Source: an uncultured Mucilaginibacter sp.
GTDB taxonomy: Bacteria > Bacteroidota > Bacteroidia > Sphingobacteriales > Sphingobacteriaceae
Direction of reading: 5' to 3'
DNA length: 45,035 nucleotides
Assembly (NCBI GenBank): GCA_903887275.1
Contig: CAISPD010000238.1
Location: 1 to 45,035 of the forward strand
Part shown: positions 1-7,990 of the stretch, piece by piece
How the letters are laid out: every line of letters starts with the position of its first letter
Numbering within the stretch: position 1 is the first letter of the stretch
Made by a program: the position numbers and the translations under genes
The notes under the pieces: model-generated
Databases searched by the model: none
Told to the model about the DNA's origin: nothing
The model's input: only the letters and a program-made list of their open reading frames with translations

Positions 1-187
1 AAAAAGGATTTAAAAAAAAATACATTTTTGCACAAATCCGTCAATTTGAGCAAGTAAATAGTTTCATTTAAATAAAGCCCGAACATTATATAATTCCTGT
101 ACGTTTAAAATCTGACTTGACAAAACCACTTGGAAATTGCATTTGAGAGGCAAAAAAAAAGTAACAACGCAACACTAAATTCTATTC

Positions 188-1366
188 ATGGATCCTTTTA
201 ATTCCCGCTACATATTGAACGAAAAACGCTGGCTCTGGATCGACTACGATAAAGGTATCAGTATTATTCTTGTTGGTTTTGGGCATTGTTTTCTTACACT
301 CAATGGTCATGGTTTGCCGCTTGATAAATACCCGTTCATCAACTATTTCAATACCTTTATGTACGGCTTTAGGATGCCGCTTTTTTTTATCGTTTCGGGT
401 TTACTTGTAGGGCGAAGTCTTGTAAAAAAAAGCTATTCGGGTTATTTGAGCGATAGGGTCAATAATATTTTATATCCGCTTTTTATATGGGGATCTATAC
501 AGGTGACCATTCAGCTTCTGGCTGCAAAATACACCAATAACGTTACCACTCCCTGGTATTATTTATACCTGATAACAGACCCCCGGCAAAATGGGCCATT
601 CTGGTACCTTAATGCCTTGTTTTTTATCGGCAGTATTTATGCATTGCTAAAATCGAAGCTTAAATTACCTGCCTTTGCGCAGATACTGATCGGCCTGGCA
701 CTATTTTCTGTTAATGCCTGGATCAAAGTTTACGGGCACGATTTTGGTTTCCTGAACGATATATGCGAGTATTATTTCTTCTTCGCTCTGGGCGACCTGG
801 TATCAGATATCATGCTGGGCGAGGGTAATATTCAGCGTTTCACTTCCTGGAAAATATTCGTTCCGTTGGTTGTGCTGTTCTTAATCATCCAATATCATTT
901 TACTAAAGCCAACCTGCAACCCACTAAATATGGGATACAGTTTACAGAATATAATCAGCCATTCTGGTTTATGGTAGAAGCGCTGGTAGGTTGTGCAGCT
1001 TCGCTGAGTTTTTCGTTTTTATTGCAAAAATATAAGGCATTTACTTTCTTTCGTATTGTTGGCTATCATTCATTATTTATTTATTGTATGCAGATAGTTA
1101 CCATGTCTTTCGTACGGATACTTTGCATGAATTTTCTGCATATTTACTATGTGCCCGTATTGGTGCTGCTTGTGTGGAGCTCAGGCATCATTTTACCGAT
1201 ATTCTTTTATAATTTCTGCCTTAAATGCGGTTTGTGGTGGTTATATACTTTTAAAAAGCCAAAGAAGCAGGTTGAGTACATGAAAAATGCCAGTATCTTC
1301 TGGTTCAATCGCGATCCCAAAAGACTGATCAGTGAAGAAAAGGATGCACTCACTAAAACTAATTAA
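188..1366 (+). CDS. Acyltransferase family 3 membrane protein
   Basis: A 392-residue polytopic membrane protein of the acyltransferase 3 (OafA/WecH-type) family, which transfers acyl groups such as acetyl onto extracytoplasmic glycans or other acceptors. The family's N-terminal signature is visible: a cytoplasmic lead-in, then DYDKGISIILVGFGHCF with the conserved His near residue 33, followed by about ten hydrophobic segments and a FWYLNALF stretch. The length fits the family. It opens at ATG and stands alone; the next gene begins about 80 nt downstream. The substrate cannot be read from the sequence, and no glycan cluster surrounds it. Confidence 0.85.
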   Translation: MDPFNSRYILNEKRWLWIDYDKGISIILVGFGHCFLTLNGHGLPLDKYPFINYFNTFMYGFRMPLFFIVSGLLVGRSLVKKSYSGYLSDRVNNILYPLFIWGSIQVTIQLLAAKYTNNVTTPWYYLYLITDPRQNGPFWYLNALFFIGSIYALLKSKLKLPAFAQILIGLALFSVNAWIKVYGHDFGFLNDICEYYFFFALGDLVSDIMLGEGNIQRFTSWKIFVPLVVLFLIIQYHFTKANLQPTKYGIQFTEYNQPFWFMVEALVGCAASLSFSFLLQKYKAFTFFRIVGYHSLFIYCMQIVTMSFVRILCMNFLHIYYVPVLVLLVWSSGIILPIFFYNFCLKCGLWWLYTFKKPKKQVEYMKNASIFWFNRDPKRLISEEKDALTKTN

Positions 1367-1443
1367 ACTACAATAAACCACTAAAACATCTTTCCCTTTT
1401 CGGGCATTTTTCACACCTTTACGGCTATTCAATTAATGGCATT

Positions 1444-1848
1444 ATGAATTATTGGCTCGTAAAATCAGAACCTGAAAAGTATAGTTGGACGCAGTTTACA
1501 AAAGATGGGCTTGCCGTGTGGGATGGAGTTCGCAACTATGCGGCCCGCAACAATCTAAGGGCGATGCGTGTAGGCGACCTGGTTCTATATTACCATAGTA
1601 ATGAAGGAAAGGATATAGTTGGCATTGCCAAAGTGGTTAAAGAATCGTACCAGGATCCAACTACCGACGATACCAATTGGGTTGTTGTAGAACTTGCACC
1701 CGTTGAAGCGCTTAAAAAGCCTGTAAGCCTGGCTCAGATCAAAGCCGAGCCTTCTTTACAAGATATTCAACTGGTAAGGCTTAGCCGCCTTTCGGTAGCT
1801 GCTATCAAAAAAGAGGAGTTTGATAAAGTGCTGGAAATGGGGTCTTAA
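1444..1848 (+). CDS. EVE domain-containing protein
   Basis: A 134-residue single-domain protein of the EVE (PUA-like) family. It begins MNYWLVKSEPEKYSW and contains WDGVRNYAARNNLRAMRVGD and LYYHSN, the core of the fold that binds modified bases or RNA in characterised relatives. The role in housekeeping copies like this one is unknown. Its TAA stop overlaps the opposing TAA of the thioesterase gene by two bases, so the two genes converge without any spacer. Confidence 0.92.
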   Translation: MNYWLVKSEPEKYSWTQFTKDGLAVWDGVRNYAARNNLRAMRVGDLVLYYHSNEGKDIVGIAKVVKESYQDPTTDDTNWVVVELAPVEALKKPVSLAQIKAEPSLQDIQLVRLSRLSVAAIKKEEFDKVLEMGS

Positions 1849-2381
1849 TGCGCTTTGCCGTCTGTAAAAAACAATGCCTTCAGTTCTGTAGCGTCATCGG
1901 GCTTCATTTTACCGCCTAAAATTAAACGCAATTGCCGGCGGCGTAAAGCACCCGCGTATAATATCTCGTCTTCTTCAGTCTCGGGGTGCAATGATGGTAC
2001 TGGTATGGTGCGGCCACTCTGGTCAACAGCCACAAAGGTATAATAGGCCTCATTGCTCTTTATTTTTGAACCTGAAGGGATATTTTGCGCCCAAACGTCT
2101 AACCTAACTTCAACAGACGTATTGAATGCCCTTGTTACTTTCGCCTCGATAGTAACCACATCGCCAAGTTTGATAGAATGTTTGAACGAAACATTATCAA
2201 CTGATGCTGTTACTACGATCCGGTTGCAATGCTTCTGAGCCGAAATTGCTGCCGCAATGTCCATCCAATGTAATAAGCGACCGCCCATCAGGTTATTCAG
2301 CGTATTAGTATCGTTGGGCAATACCAATTCATTCATGATAGTATGTGATTCTTTCGGCGTCCTTGTGGTCATAAGTGGCAT
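1845..2381 (-). CDS. Acyl-CoA thioesterase (hotdog fold, YciA/BFIT-like)
   Basis: A 178-residue cytoplasmic hotdog-fold thioesterase expected to hydrolyse acyl-CoA to free acid and CoA. The family features are NTLNNLMGGRLLHWMDIAAA near residues 26-45 (catalytic acid region), TASVDNVSFKHSIKLGDVV and a charged C-terminal tail. The closest relatives are single-domain YciA-like enzymes; chain-length preference cannot be inferred. The start MPLMTT has an alternative ATG three codons in. It lies just downstream of the plug protein on the same strand with a 24-nt gap, so it may be co-transcribed with abcF and the plug gene. Confidence 0.9.
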   Translation of the reverse strand: MPLMTTRTPKESHTIMNELVLPNDTNTLNNLMGGRLLHWMDIAAAISAQKHCNRIVVTASVDNVSFKHSIKLGDVVTIEAKVTRAFNTSVEVRLDVWAQNIPSGSKIKSNEAYYTFVAVDQSGRTIPVPSLHPETEEDEILYAGALRRRQLRLILGGKMKPDDATELKALFFTDGKAH

Positions 2382-2405
2382 TTTGATGTAAATATAGGCA
2401 AATCC

Positions 2406-3767
2406 TCACCTTTTTGTGCTTGTGTTTAAAGCCCGGTAAGCTACCAGCTCGGTCCACCTTGCTCCTGCAGGATGGTAATAAACTAAAACCTGGTATTCAT
2501 TTTCCGTTTCGTAATGTGATCCTCCAAAAGCAGCATTATCAGGTTTATCAGCTCCCTTCGGCAACCAAACATATTCATAATCATATTCACCCTGTTTCAA
2601 AAAAAGCTGGATATGGTAAAGCCTGTCGGCCGGATCAAAGTAAAGTTTATTGCTATTATCCAGGCGGAAATTGTTAAACAAACCTACAATATAGGCCGAC
2701 CCCTCATTTTCGGCATGATTACTTGCCAGCGTAAAATAAATGTGCGCATAATCGGCATCGATACGCGGATCACTGCCATCCTGGTTGCCTGGAAAAAATT
2801 TACCGTCATTGTCATAATACAGACTGTAATTTGGCTGGTTTTGGGTTGGGTCTATGAGCAGTATGACAGTATTGGCTGTATCACGGTAAATATGACTGAT
2901 CCTGTCTGAGTTAAGTTTTAATGATCGTGTGTCAAAGTGCCTGAACTCATTTAGCCCCTGAAAATCATTCGTAGCAATATCGTTATAAACCATGCGTGTT
3001 CCCTGGATACTAGCTGGCTGTGTACTCAACATAGCCGTTTCATCCCGGCGATTTTGCATAACAAGCACCTTAATATCGTCGTTCGGATTTTGAACCCTTA
3101 GAGCGCCATAGTCCAGTTGCAGGTTAATTTTTTGGTTGCTTTGCCTCAGTGAGTTATCGTTTGAAGGAACAATATCGGCAAATACGGAAAGCTTAGAACC
3201 TAATACATAAAAACGTCGGGTTAGCACAAGCCTGGCTTTATCCCCATCTTCATAAACTTTAAAAATATAGTTCCCCGATATTTTTGGCGCCGATAAATTT
3301 TCGTTCGGGTAGCTAAGTTCGTAATGCGTAAATTTTTGAGTGGTTGATGACGAATAATTGTAGTTTCTGATCTGGTCCTCAGTAAAGCCCTGCAGGTACT
3401 CGGCCTGAGATAGGTTCGTAGGATTCCAGTTCTCATCGCAATGCTCTACCGTATAGTAAAAATTACGGGTTCCGCCATGCAGGTCATCAAATGACAGCAG
3501 TAGTTGCTGGCCCGAATTAAGTTCGATAAGCGGAAAGGATTGCTCTTTTTTGCTATTATAAAATTCAACACTTTTAATTTCGGGTAAAAATGACTGGTCG
3601 GAATAAGTTGGCGACTGAGCATATGCATTACTGCCGGTAAGGAGTAAGAACAACGCTGCAGCAGCATGAAAAAAAGCAGTTTTACATCCCCTGCGAAATT
3701 GGGTTTCGAAATTTTTTTTTCCGATTGGCAATTTCTGCCTGATTGCTGTTGCCAATAACATGGTCAC
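2406..3767 (-). CDS. Type IX secretion system plug protein (DUF5103)
   Basis: A 453-residue exported protein matching the DUF5103 family, named T9SS plug protein because the Flavobacterium johnsoniae member closes the SprA translocon channel. A long basic N-region precedes a hydrophobic segment ending SNAYAQ, a typical signal-peptidase I site near residue 51. The mature part starts with SPTYSDQSFLPEIKSVEFY and contains the characteristic YYTVEHCDENWNPTNLSQ and EYLQGFTEDQI. The C-terminal half is a beta-rich domain (YIVGLFNNFRLDNSNKLYFD). It sits 4 nt after the ABC-F gene, so the two are probably one transcript. No other T9SS component is in the window. Confidence 0.85.
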   Translation of the reverse strand: MTMLLATAIRQKLPIGKKNFETQFRRGCKTAFFHAAAALFLLLTGSNAYAQSPTYSDQSFLPEIKSVEFYNSKKEQSFPLIELNSGQQLLLSFDDLHGGTRNFYYTVEHCDENWNPTNLSQAEYLQGFTEDQIRNYNYSSSTTQKFTHYELSYPNENLSAPKISGNYIFKVYEDGDKARLVLTRRFYVLGSKLSVFADIVPSNDNSLRQSNQKINLQLDYGALRVQNPNDDIKVLVMQNRRDETAMLSTQPASIQGTRMVYNDIATNDFQGLNEFRHFDTRSLKLNSDRISHIYRDTANTVILLIDPTQNQPNYSLYYDNDGKFFPGNQDGSDPRIDADYAHIYFTLASNHAENEGSAYIVGLFNNFRLDNSNKLYFDPADRLYHIQLFLKQGEYDYEYVWLPKGADKPDNAAFGGSHYETENEYQVLVYYHPAGARWTELVAYRALNTSTKR

Positions 3768-3771
3768 TGTT

Positions 3772-5682
3772 TTACGCTTCCAGTTCCATTATTTGTCCGG
3801 CAAGCTCTTCCCATTTGGCCTGTAATTCGTTCAACTCCAGCTTTTTCAATTGATAAGCATCACTCACTTTATTGGCATTAACCGAATCACTATAAAGTTT
3901 ATCATCCGCAAGCTGTGCCTCCAATTGTTTAACTTTTTTCTCCAGGTCGTTTATTCCTTCTTCCATTTTCGAAAGGTCCTGGTTCAATTTCTTCAATTGT
4001 TTGGCTTTTTCATCGCTTGGTGAAGCTTCTTTTTGCTGTTTTGGCTTTTCAGCTACCGGAACCGGTGCTTCCTTTAATTGAATTTTGCGTTTAGCATTCC
4101 ATACCTCATATTCCTGGTAGGTGCCCGGGTATTCTTTGATCTCCTGGTTTTCAATGAACCATATCTTATTGGCGATATTGTCGAGGAAATACCTGTCGTG
4201 CGAAACAACGATCAGCGTGCCTTCAAATTGCTGTAATGCCTGTATCAGGATATTTACCGATTGTATATCCAGGTGATTTGTAGGCTCATCCAGAATCAGG
4301 AAGTTAGCATCGGCAGTAAGCGCTTTGGCCAGGGCCACGCGCGACTTTTCACCACCCGACAATACCCGAATCTTTTTGAAAACGTCATCACCCGTAAACA
4401 GGAAGGAACCAAGGATCGACCTCAGTTCAGTCTCGTTATGTTTGGGCGCAAATGCTTGCAATTCAGCTAATATTTCATTTTCAAGATGCAATGACTCCAA
4501 TTGGTGCTGTGCAAAAAAGGTTTTGGTAACGTTGTAGCCCGTTTCACATTTGCCTGTAAAATTGGTATCTGTACCGGCAATAAGTCGCAATAAAGTTGAT
4601 TTACCGCGACCGTTTGCACCGATCAGAGCAATTTTATCGCCTTTTTCAATGAGCGCGTTAGCATGGCTTAATATATCCAAACCAGGATAGCTCTTGGCCA
4701 GATCTTCAATGGTCACTACGTGCCTGCCTGATTGTTTAGAGAATCGGAATTTGAAATTTACGGTTGGGTTATCGTCATCCACATCGTCAACCCGCTCCAG
4801 TTTATCCAGTGCTTTGATACGCGATTGCGCCATTTTTGCTTTGGATGCTTTGGCCCTGAAACGCTCGATCAGGCGTTCTTCCTGTTTGATCTTGGCTTGC
4901 TGGTTCTTAAACTCACCACGTTGAATTTCTTCGCGCTGCGATTTTTCTTCCAGATAGAAAGTATAGTTACCGGAGTAAACATTCAATTTGCCTTTTCTTG
5001 ATTCCACTGTGCGGTTGATCACACGGTCGAGGAACCAACGGTCGTGGGAAACAATCACCACTGCACCATCAAAAGCTCTCAAATATTCTTCCAGCCATTG
5101 GATCGATGGTAAGTCGAGGTGGTTGGTAGGCTCATCAAGTAAAAGGATATCAGGAGCCTGTAGCAATATTTTGGCCAGCATCACACGCATACGCCAGCCA
5201 CCCGAAAACTCGCTAAGTTTGCGATGGGTATCTGCCTCAGAAAAACCAAGTCCGGCTAAAATTTCGTGGGCTTTATATTCAATATTATAACCATCCAGCA
5301 CTTCAAATTCATGTTGTTTATCGCTTAATTTATGCAACAGGTCGTCAGTATATTCGGTCTCCAGTTTTTTCAGCAATATTTCTATCTCATCATGTAACTG
5401 GTTCTGGCGTTCAAAAGCCTCCATGGCGACGTGCAGGATGTTTTTTTCTGACGAATAGGAGAGCAGGTCCTGGTTAAGGTAACCCATGGTCAGGTCCTTA
5501 GCCTTTGATATTGAACCTGATGTAGGAGTATACTCACCCACAATCATTTTAAGCAGGGTTGTTTTGCCGGTTCCATTGGCCCCGATCAGGCCAATTTTTT
5601 CTCCCGGTTTAATATGCCAGTTGGCTTCATCATATAGCGCCCGTGCACCGATCTCGAACGTAAGATTATTTATAGCGATCAT
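3772..5682 (-). CDS. ABC-F family ATPase (Uup/EttA-like)
   Basis: A 636-residue soluble ABC-F protein with two ATPase domains and no membrane segment; the family acts on ribosomes as translation factors or antibiotic-protection proteins. Domain 1 has Walker A GANGTGKT (residues 34-41), signature FSGGWRMRV and Walker B ILLLDEPTNHLD. A charged linker (EERLIERFRAKASKAKMAQS) follows. Domain 2 has GANGRGKS, LSGGEKSRVALAKAL and FLILDEPTNHLD. The C-terminus from about residue 545 is a Lys/Glu coiled coil as in Uup. Both catalytic glutamates are intact. The ATG lies only 7 nt after a perfect TATCTTTG -7 box, suggesting a very short or absent leader. Confidence 0.93.
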   Translation of the reverse strand: MIAINNLTFEIGARALYDEANWHIKPGEKIGLIGANGTGKTTLLKMIVGEYTPTSGSISKAKDLTMGYLNQDLLSYSSEKNILHVAMEAFERQNQLHDEIEILLKKLETEYTDDLLHKLSDKQHEFEVLDGYNIEYKAHEILAGLGFSEADTHRKLSEFSGGWRMRVMLAKILLQAPDILLLDEPTNHLDLPSIQWLEEYLRAFDGAVVIVSHDRWFLDRVINRTVESRKGKLNVYSGNYTFYLEEKSQREEIQRGEFKNQQAKIKQEERLIERFRAKASKAKMAQSRIKALDKLERVDDVDDDNPTVNFKFRFSKQSGRHVVTIEDLAKSYPGLDILSHANALIEKGDKIALIGANGRGKSTLLRLIAGTDTNFTGKCETGYNVTKTFFAQHQLESLHLENEILAELQAFAPKHNETELRSILGSFLFTGDDVFKKIRVLSGGEKSRVALAKALTADANFLILDEPTNHLDIQSVNILIQALQQFEGTLIVVSHDRYFLDNIANKIWFIENQEIKEYPGTYQEYEVWNAKRKIQLKEAPVPVAEKPKQQKEASPSDEKAKQLKKLNQDLSKMEEGINDLEKKVKQLEAQLADDKLYSDSVNANKVSDAYQLKKLELNELQAKWEELAGQIMELEA

Positions 5683-5689
5683 TTGGGCG

Positions 5690-5697
5690 CAAAGATA
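5690..5697 (-). promoter_or_regulatory. -7 promoter element of abcF
   Basis: On the minus strand this reads TATCTTTG, a perfect match to the Bacteroidota -7 consensus TAnnTTTG. It ends 7 nt before the abcF ATG. No convincing TTTG -33 box is present 19-21 nt upstream. Three AGTCCG direct repeats lie where an operator could sit. Confidence 0.5.
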
Positions 5698-5705
5698 CCG
5701 TTTTT

Positions 5706-5729
5706 AGTCCGGAAGTCCGCATAAGTCCG
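5706..5729. repeat. Three AGTCCG direct repeats
   Basis: AGTCCG occurs at 5706, 5714 and 5724 in the abcF/pyrD intergenic region, just upstream of the abcF -7 element. Starts are 8 and 10 nt apart. This may be an operator or simple slippage; function is inferred only from position. Confidence 0.4.
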
Positions 5730-5808
5730 GGAGCACGAAAGAGGATTTAGAGCAGATATTGCGCTTGATCATTTAACTATCATCCATGAACAATAAGCCA
5801 AAAAAACC

Positions 5809-5816
5809 TAAATTCG
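5809..5816 (+). promoter_or_regulatory. Possible -7 element of pyrD
   Basis: TAAATTCG is one base off TAnnTTTG and ends 4 nt before the pyrD ATG. If real, the transcript is essentially leaderless. It is a weaker match than the abcF element. Confidence 0.3.
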
Positions 5817-5820
5817 CGCC

Positions 5821-6876
5821 ATGTACCAACTGATCAAACCACTGCTTTTCCAGTTCGACCCCGAAAATGTACATTACTTTGTTACCCGCAATCTGCAACG
5901 TTTTAATCGGTTTCCGGGTGGGTCGATGCTTAGCCGGACATTATGGGATTTTCGCGATGCCCGACTGGAAAAAGAAGTTTTTGGTTTGAAGTTTAAAAAC
6001 CCCGTTGGTTTGGCTGCCGGTTTTGACAAAAATGCGGAAGTGATCAGCGAAATGGCCGATCTGGGTTTTGGCTTTATTGAAGTGGGTACGGTTACTCCTT
6101 TGCCGCAACCGGGCAATATCAAACCCCGCATGTTCCGTTTGCCTGCCGACCAGGCGCTCATCAACCGAATGGGCTTTAATAACAAAGGCATGGATGTGGT
6201 TGCCGAAAATATTGCTGCATATCGTAAAAATGCCAGGGCATGGCAAAAAGGTTTGATCATTGGTGGCAACATCGGCAAAAATAAAGTGACGCCTAATGAA
6301 GAAGCCGTAAACGACTATATCAAATGTTTCGACCGGCTTTTTGATGTGGTAGATTACTTTGTGGTTAACGTAAGTTCGCCCAACACGCCGGGATTGCGGG
6401 CTTTACAGGAAAAAGAGCCCTTGATGCATATCCTGAATACTTTGCAGCAACGCAATTTAAAAAATGAGATCAGCAGGCCCATATTGCTGAAAATCGCACC
6501 TGATCTGACACACGAGCAACTGGATGATATCGTTGAGATCGTGCTGGAAACTAAAATTGCGGGATTGATAGCTACCAATACTACGATAGTAAGAGAAGGA
6601 TTGCGATCGGCAAAATATACGGACGAAACCGGAGGTTTAAGTGGTAAACCATTGACGCAATCGTCAACAGCCGTTATTAGCTATATTTCGCAAAGATCAA
6701 AAGGTGCATTCCCGATCATTGGTGTAGGGGGAATCCATTCGGCTGAAGATGCTCTCGACAAAATCAATGCCGGGGCATCACTGGTACAACTTTATACCGG
6801 CTTTATCTATGAGGGACCTGGACTGATCGGTCGCATCAACAAAAAAATCCTGTCTGCATTTGCAAAACAGGATTAA
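5821..6876 (+). CDS. pyrD: Dihydroorotate dehydrogenase (quinone)
   Basis: A 351-residue class 2 dihydroorotate dehydrogenase, oxidising dihydroorotate to orotate in pyrimidine synthesis with electrons passed to quinone at the inner membrane. Visible are the class 2 N-terminal helix ([17 protein letters not shown]), the FMN-site [32 protein letters not shown], the catalytic-Ser loop [19 protein letters not shown], and the phosphate-binding IIGVGGI. Length fits class 2. It is divergent from abcF and monocistronic, ending in a hairpin that overlaps its last codons. Confidence 0.96.
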   Translation: MYQLIKPLLFQFDPENVHYFVTRNLQRFNRFPGGSMLSRTLWDFRDARLEKEVFGLKFKNPVGLAAGFDKNAEVISEMADLGFGFIEVGTVTPLPQPGNIKPRMFRLPADQALINRMGFNNKGMDVVAENIAAYRKNARAWQKGLIIGGNIGKNKVTPNEEAVNDYIKCFDRLFDVVDYFVVNVSSPNTPGLRALQEKEPLMHILNTLQQRNLKNEISRPILLKIAPDLTHEQLDDIVEIVLETKIAGLIATNTTIVREGLRSAKYTDETGGLSGKPLTQSSTAVISYISQRSKGAFPIIGVGGIHSAEDALDKINAGASLVQLYTGFIYEGPGLIGRINKKILSAFAKQD

Positions 6877-6886
6877 ATATTTTTTC
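6846..6886 (+). terminator. Terminator overlapping the pyrD stop
   Basis: AATCCTGT and ACAGGATT form an 8-bp perfect stem around a 13-nt loop. The 3' arm runs into the pyrD TAA region and is followed by AAATATTTTTT. It looks like an intrinsic terminator that begins inside the coding sequence. Confidence 0.6.
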
Positions 6887-6917
6887 GATAAAATCGGTCA
6901 AAAATCCCTGAAAGGAA

Positions 6918-7091
6918 TTATTTACCCAAAGCTTTAGCGATAGCCGCGTTGTTTTTGTCTAACTGGCTATTTTTTGGCTCTTGTGAACGGCTGCCTAACT
7001 CAATGTTGGTAGCGAGCTTAAGACCTTGTACTTCTAAACGCGAAAAAGTTTTATTTCTTCTGTCTTTTCTTTTTAAACGAGTAACGCCCAT
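6918..7091 (-). CDS. Small basic protein, 57 aa (not in ORF track)
   Basis: An ATG-to-TAA reading frame of 57 codons below the ORF-track cutoff. The product starts MGVTRLKRKDRRNKTFSRLE and is strongly basic in its first 20 residues, then more neutral, ending AIAKALGK. The basic start suggests RNA or ribosome binding. I have the impression that short Bacteroidota proteins with a very similar MGVTRLKRK start exist, but I cannot name the family. It follows tRNA-Cys on the same strand by about 30 nt and converges with pyrD. Coding is supported by a full clean frame and a plausible protein composition, not by a database match. Confidence 0.75.
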   Translation of the reverse strand: MGVTRLKRKDRRNKTFSRLEVQGLKLATNIELGSRSQEPKNSQLDKNNAAIAKALGK

Positions 7092-7122
7092 GATGCTTTA
7101 ATTTTAATTTTTTTTAACCCTG

Positions 7123-7193
7123 AGGTCGGAAGCGGATTCGAACCGCTGTAGGAGGTTTTGCAGACCTCTGCCTAGCCACTCGGCCATCCGACC
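7123..7193 (-). tRNA. tRNA-Cys (GCA)
   Basis: The minus strand folds as a 71-nt cloverleaf: acceptor GGTCGGA/TCCGACC, anticodon stem GAGGT/ACCTC with loop CTGCAAA (anticodon GCA), T-loop TTCGAAT, and discriminator U73, the tRNA-Cys identity base. The CCA end is not encoded. Confidence 0.96.
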
Positions 7194-7240
7194 CTATTTT
7201 TAAGGAGTGCAAAAATAGTAATTATTTGTGGCCTGCCAAT

Positions 7241-7990
7241 TTATTTTTTTGTATTTCGGGTGATCTCAGCGCAAAACAGGGCGGATGCAATACTAACATT
7301 GAGCGATTCTGCTTTTCCCAGCCTCGGAATAGTAACCGACTGACCCACCAGTTTTTCTATTTCCGGCCGTATTCCATTGCCTTCATTACCCATTACGATC
7401 AGTCCTTCGCGGCCAAAATCGGTATCATAAATATTACTGCCATTTAGCAATGCGCCGAAAATAGGCAGTTTAATTTGCGGCAAATATTCGGACAAATTTA
7501 CCTGCTGTACCTTCACCCGGGCCAATGAACCCATACTGGCTTGTACAACTTTCGGATTGTACGTATCAACCGTATCCTCCGAACAAATAATATTGCCGAT
7601 CCCGAACCAGTCGGCTATACGAATAATAGTACCCAGATTGCCCGGATCCTGCACCCCGTCAAGCACCAGTGAAAATTGCCCCTGAAGTTCTGCAGGCGTT
7701 AGAAGCGGCCAATCGGGTATTTTTATTCTGGCTATAACTTCCTGTGGAGTTTTCAGGCTGCTGATCTTTTCCAAATCGTTAACAGAAATTTCACACAAGT
7801 TTATTTTCTGCGATAATTTCAGCACTTTTGAATCGAATGCGGGAGTATGATAAACAGTTTCTATTTGATAAGGCGAATTGGTAAATTCAATTATCGATTT
7901 ACCACCTTCAACCAAAAAAAAACCTTGTTCACGGCGAAACTTTTTTTGTTGTAATGACTTTAATGAATTGATTTGAGATTTTGAAAGCAT
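7241..7990 (-). CDS. TrmH/SpoU family RNA methyltransferase
   Basis: An RNA 2'-O-ribose methyltransferase of the SpoU/TrmH class with the trefoil-knot SAM site. All three motifs are present: LDGVQDPGNLGTIIRIADWFG (motif 1), IVMGNEGNGI (motif 2) and IPRLGKAESLNVSIASALF (motif 3). The N-terminal part (KFRREQGFFLVEGGKSIIEF) is the substrate-binding domain seen in RlmB/TsnR-like enzymes; which nucleotide is modified is unknown. The ORF track begins at a TTG four codons earlier; I prefer the ATG at 7990 giving MLSKSQINSLKS. This start overlaps the start of the opposite-strand tamL gene. Confidence 0.9.
   Translation of the reverse strand: MLSKSQINSLKSLQQKKFRREQGFFLVEGGKSIIEFTNSPYQIETVYHTPAFDSKVLKLSQKINLCEISVNDLEKISSLKTPQEVIARIKIPDWPLLTPAELQGQFSLVLDGVQDPGNLGTIIRIADWFGIGNIICSEDTVDTYNPKVVQASMGSLARVKVQQVNLSEYLPQIKLPIFGALLNGSNIYDTDFGREGLIVMGNEGNGIRPEIEKLVGQSVTIPRLGKAESLNVSIASALFCAEITRNTKK

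Noticed and set aside
2053-2909. Plus-strand ORFs opposite the thioesterase and plug protein
   Set aside because: They are shadows of clear minus-strand genes, with no plausible protein features.
4261-5707. Several plus-strand ORFs across the ABC-F gene
   Set aside because: They are reverse-frame shadows of a complete ABC-F gene with all its motifs.
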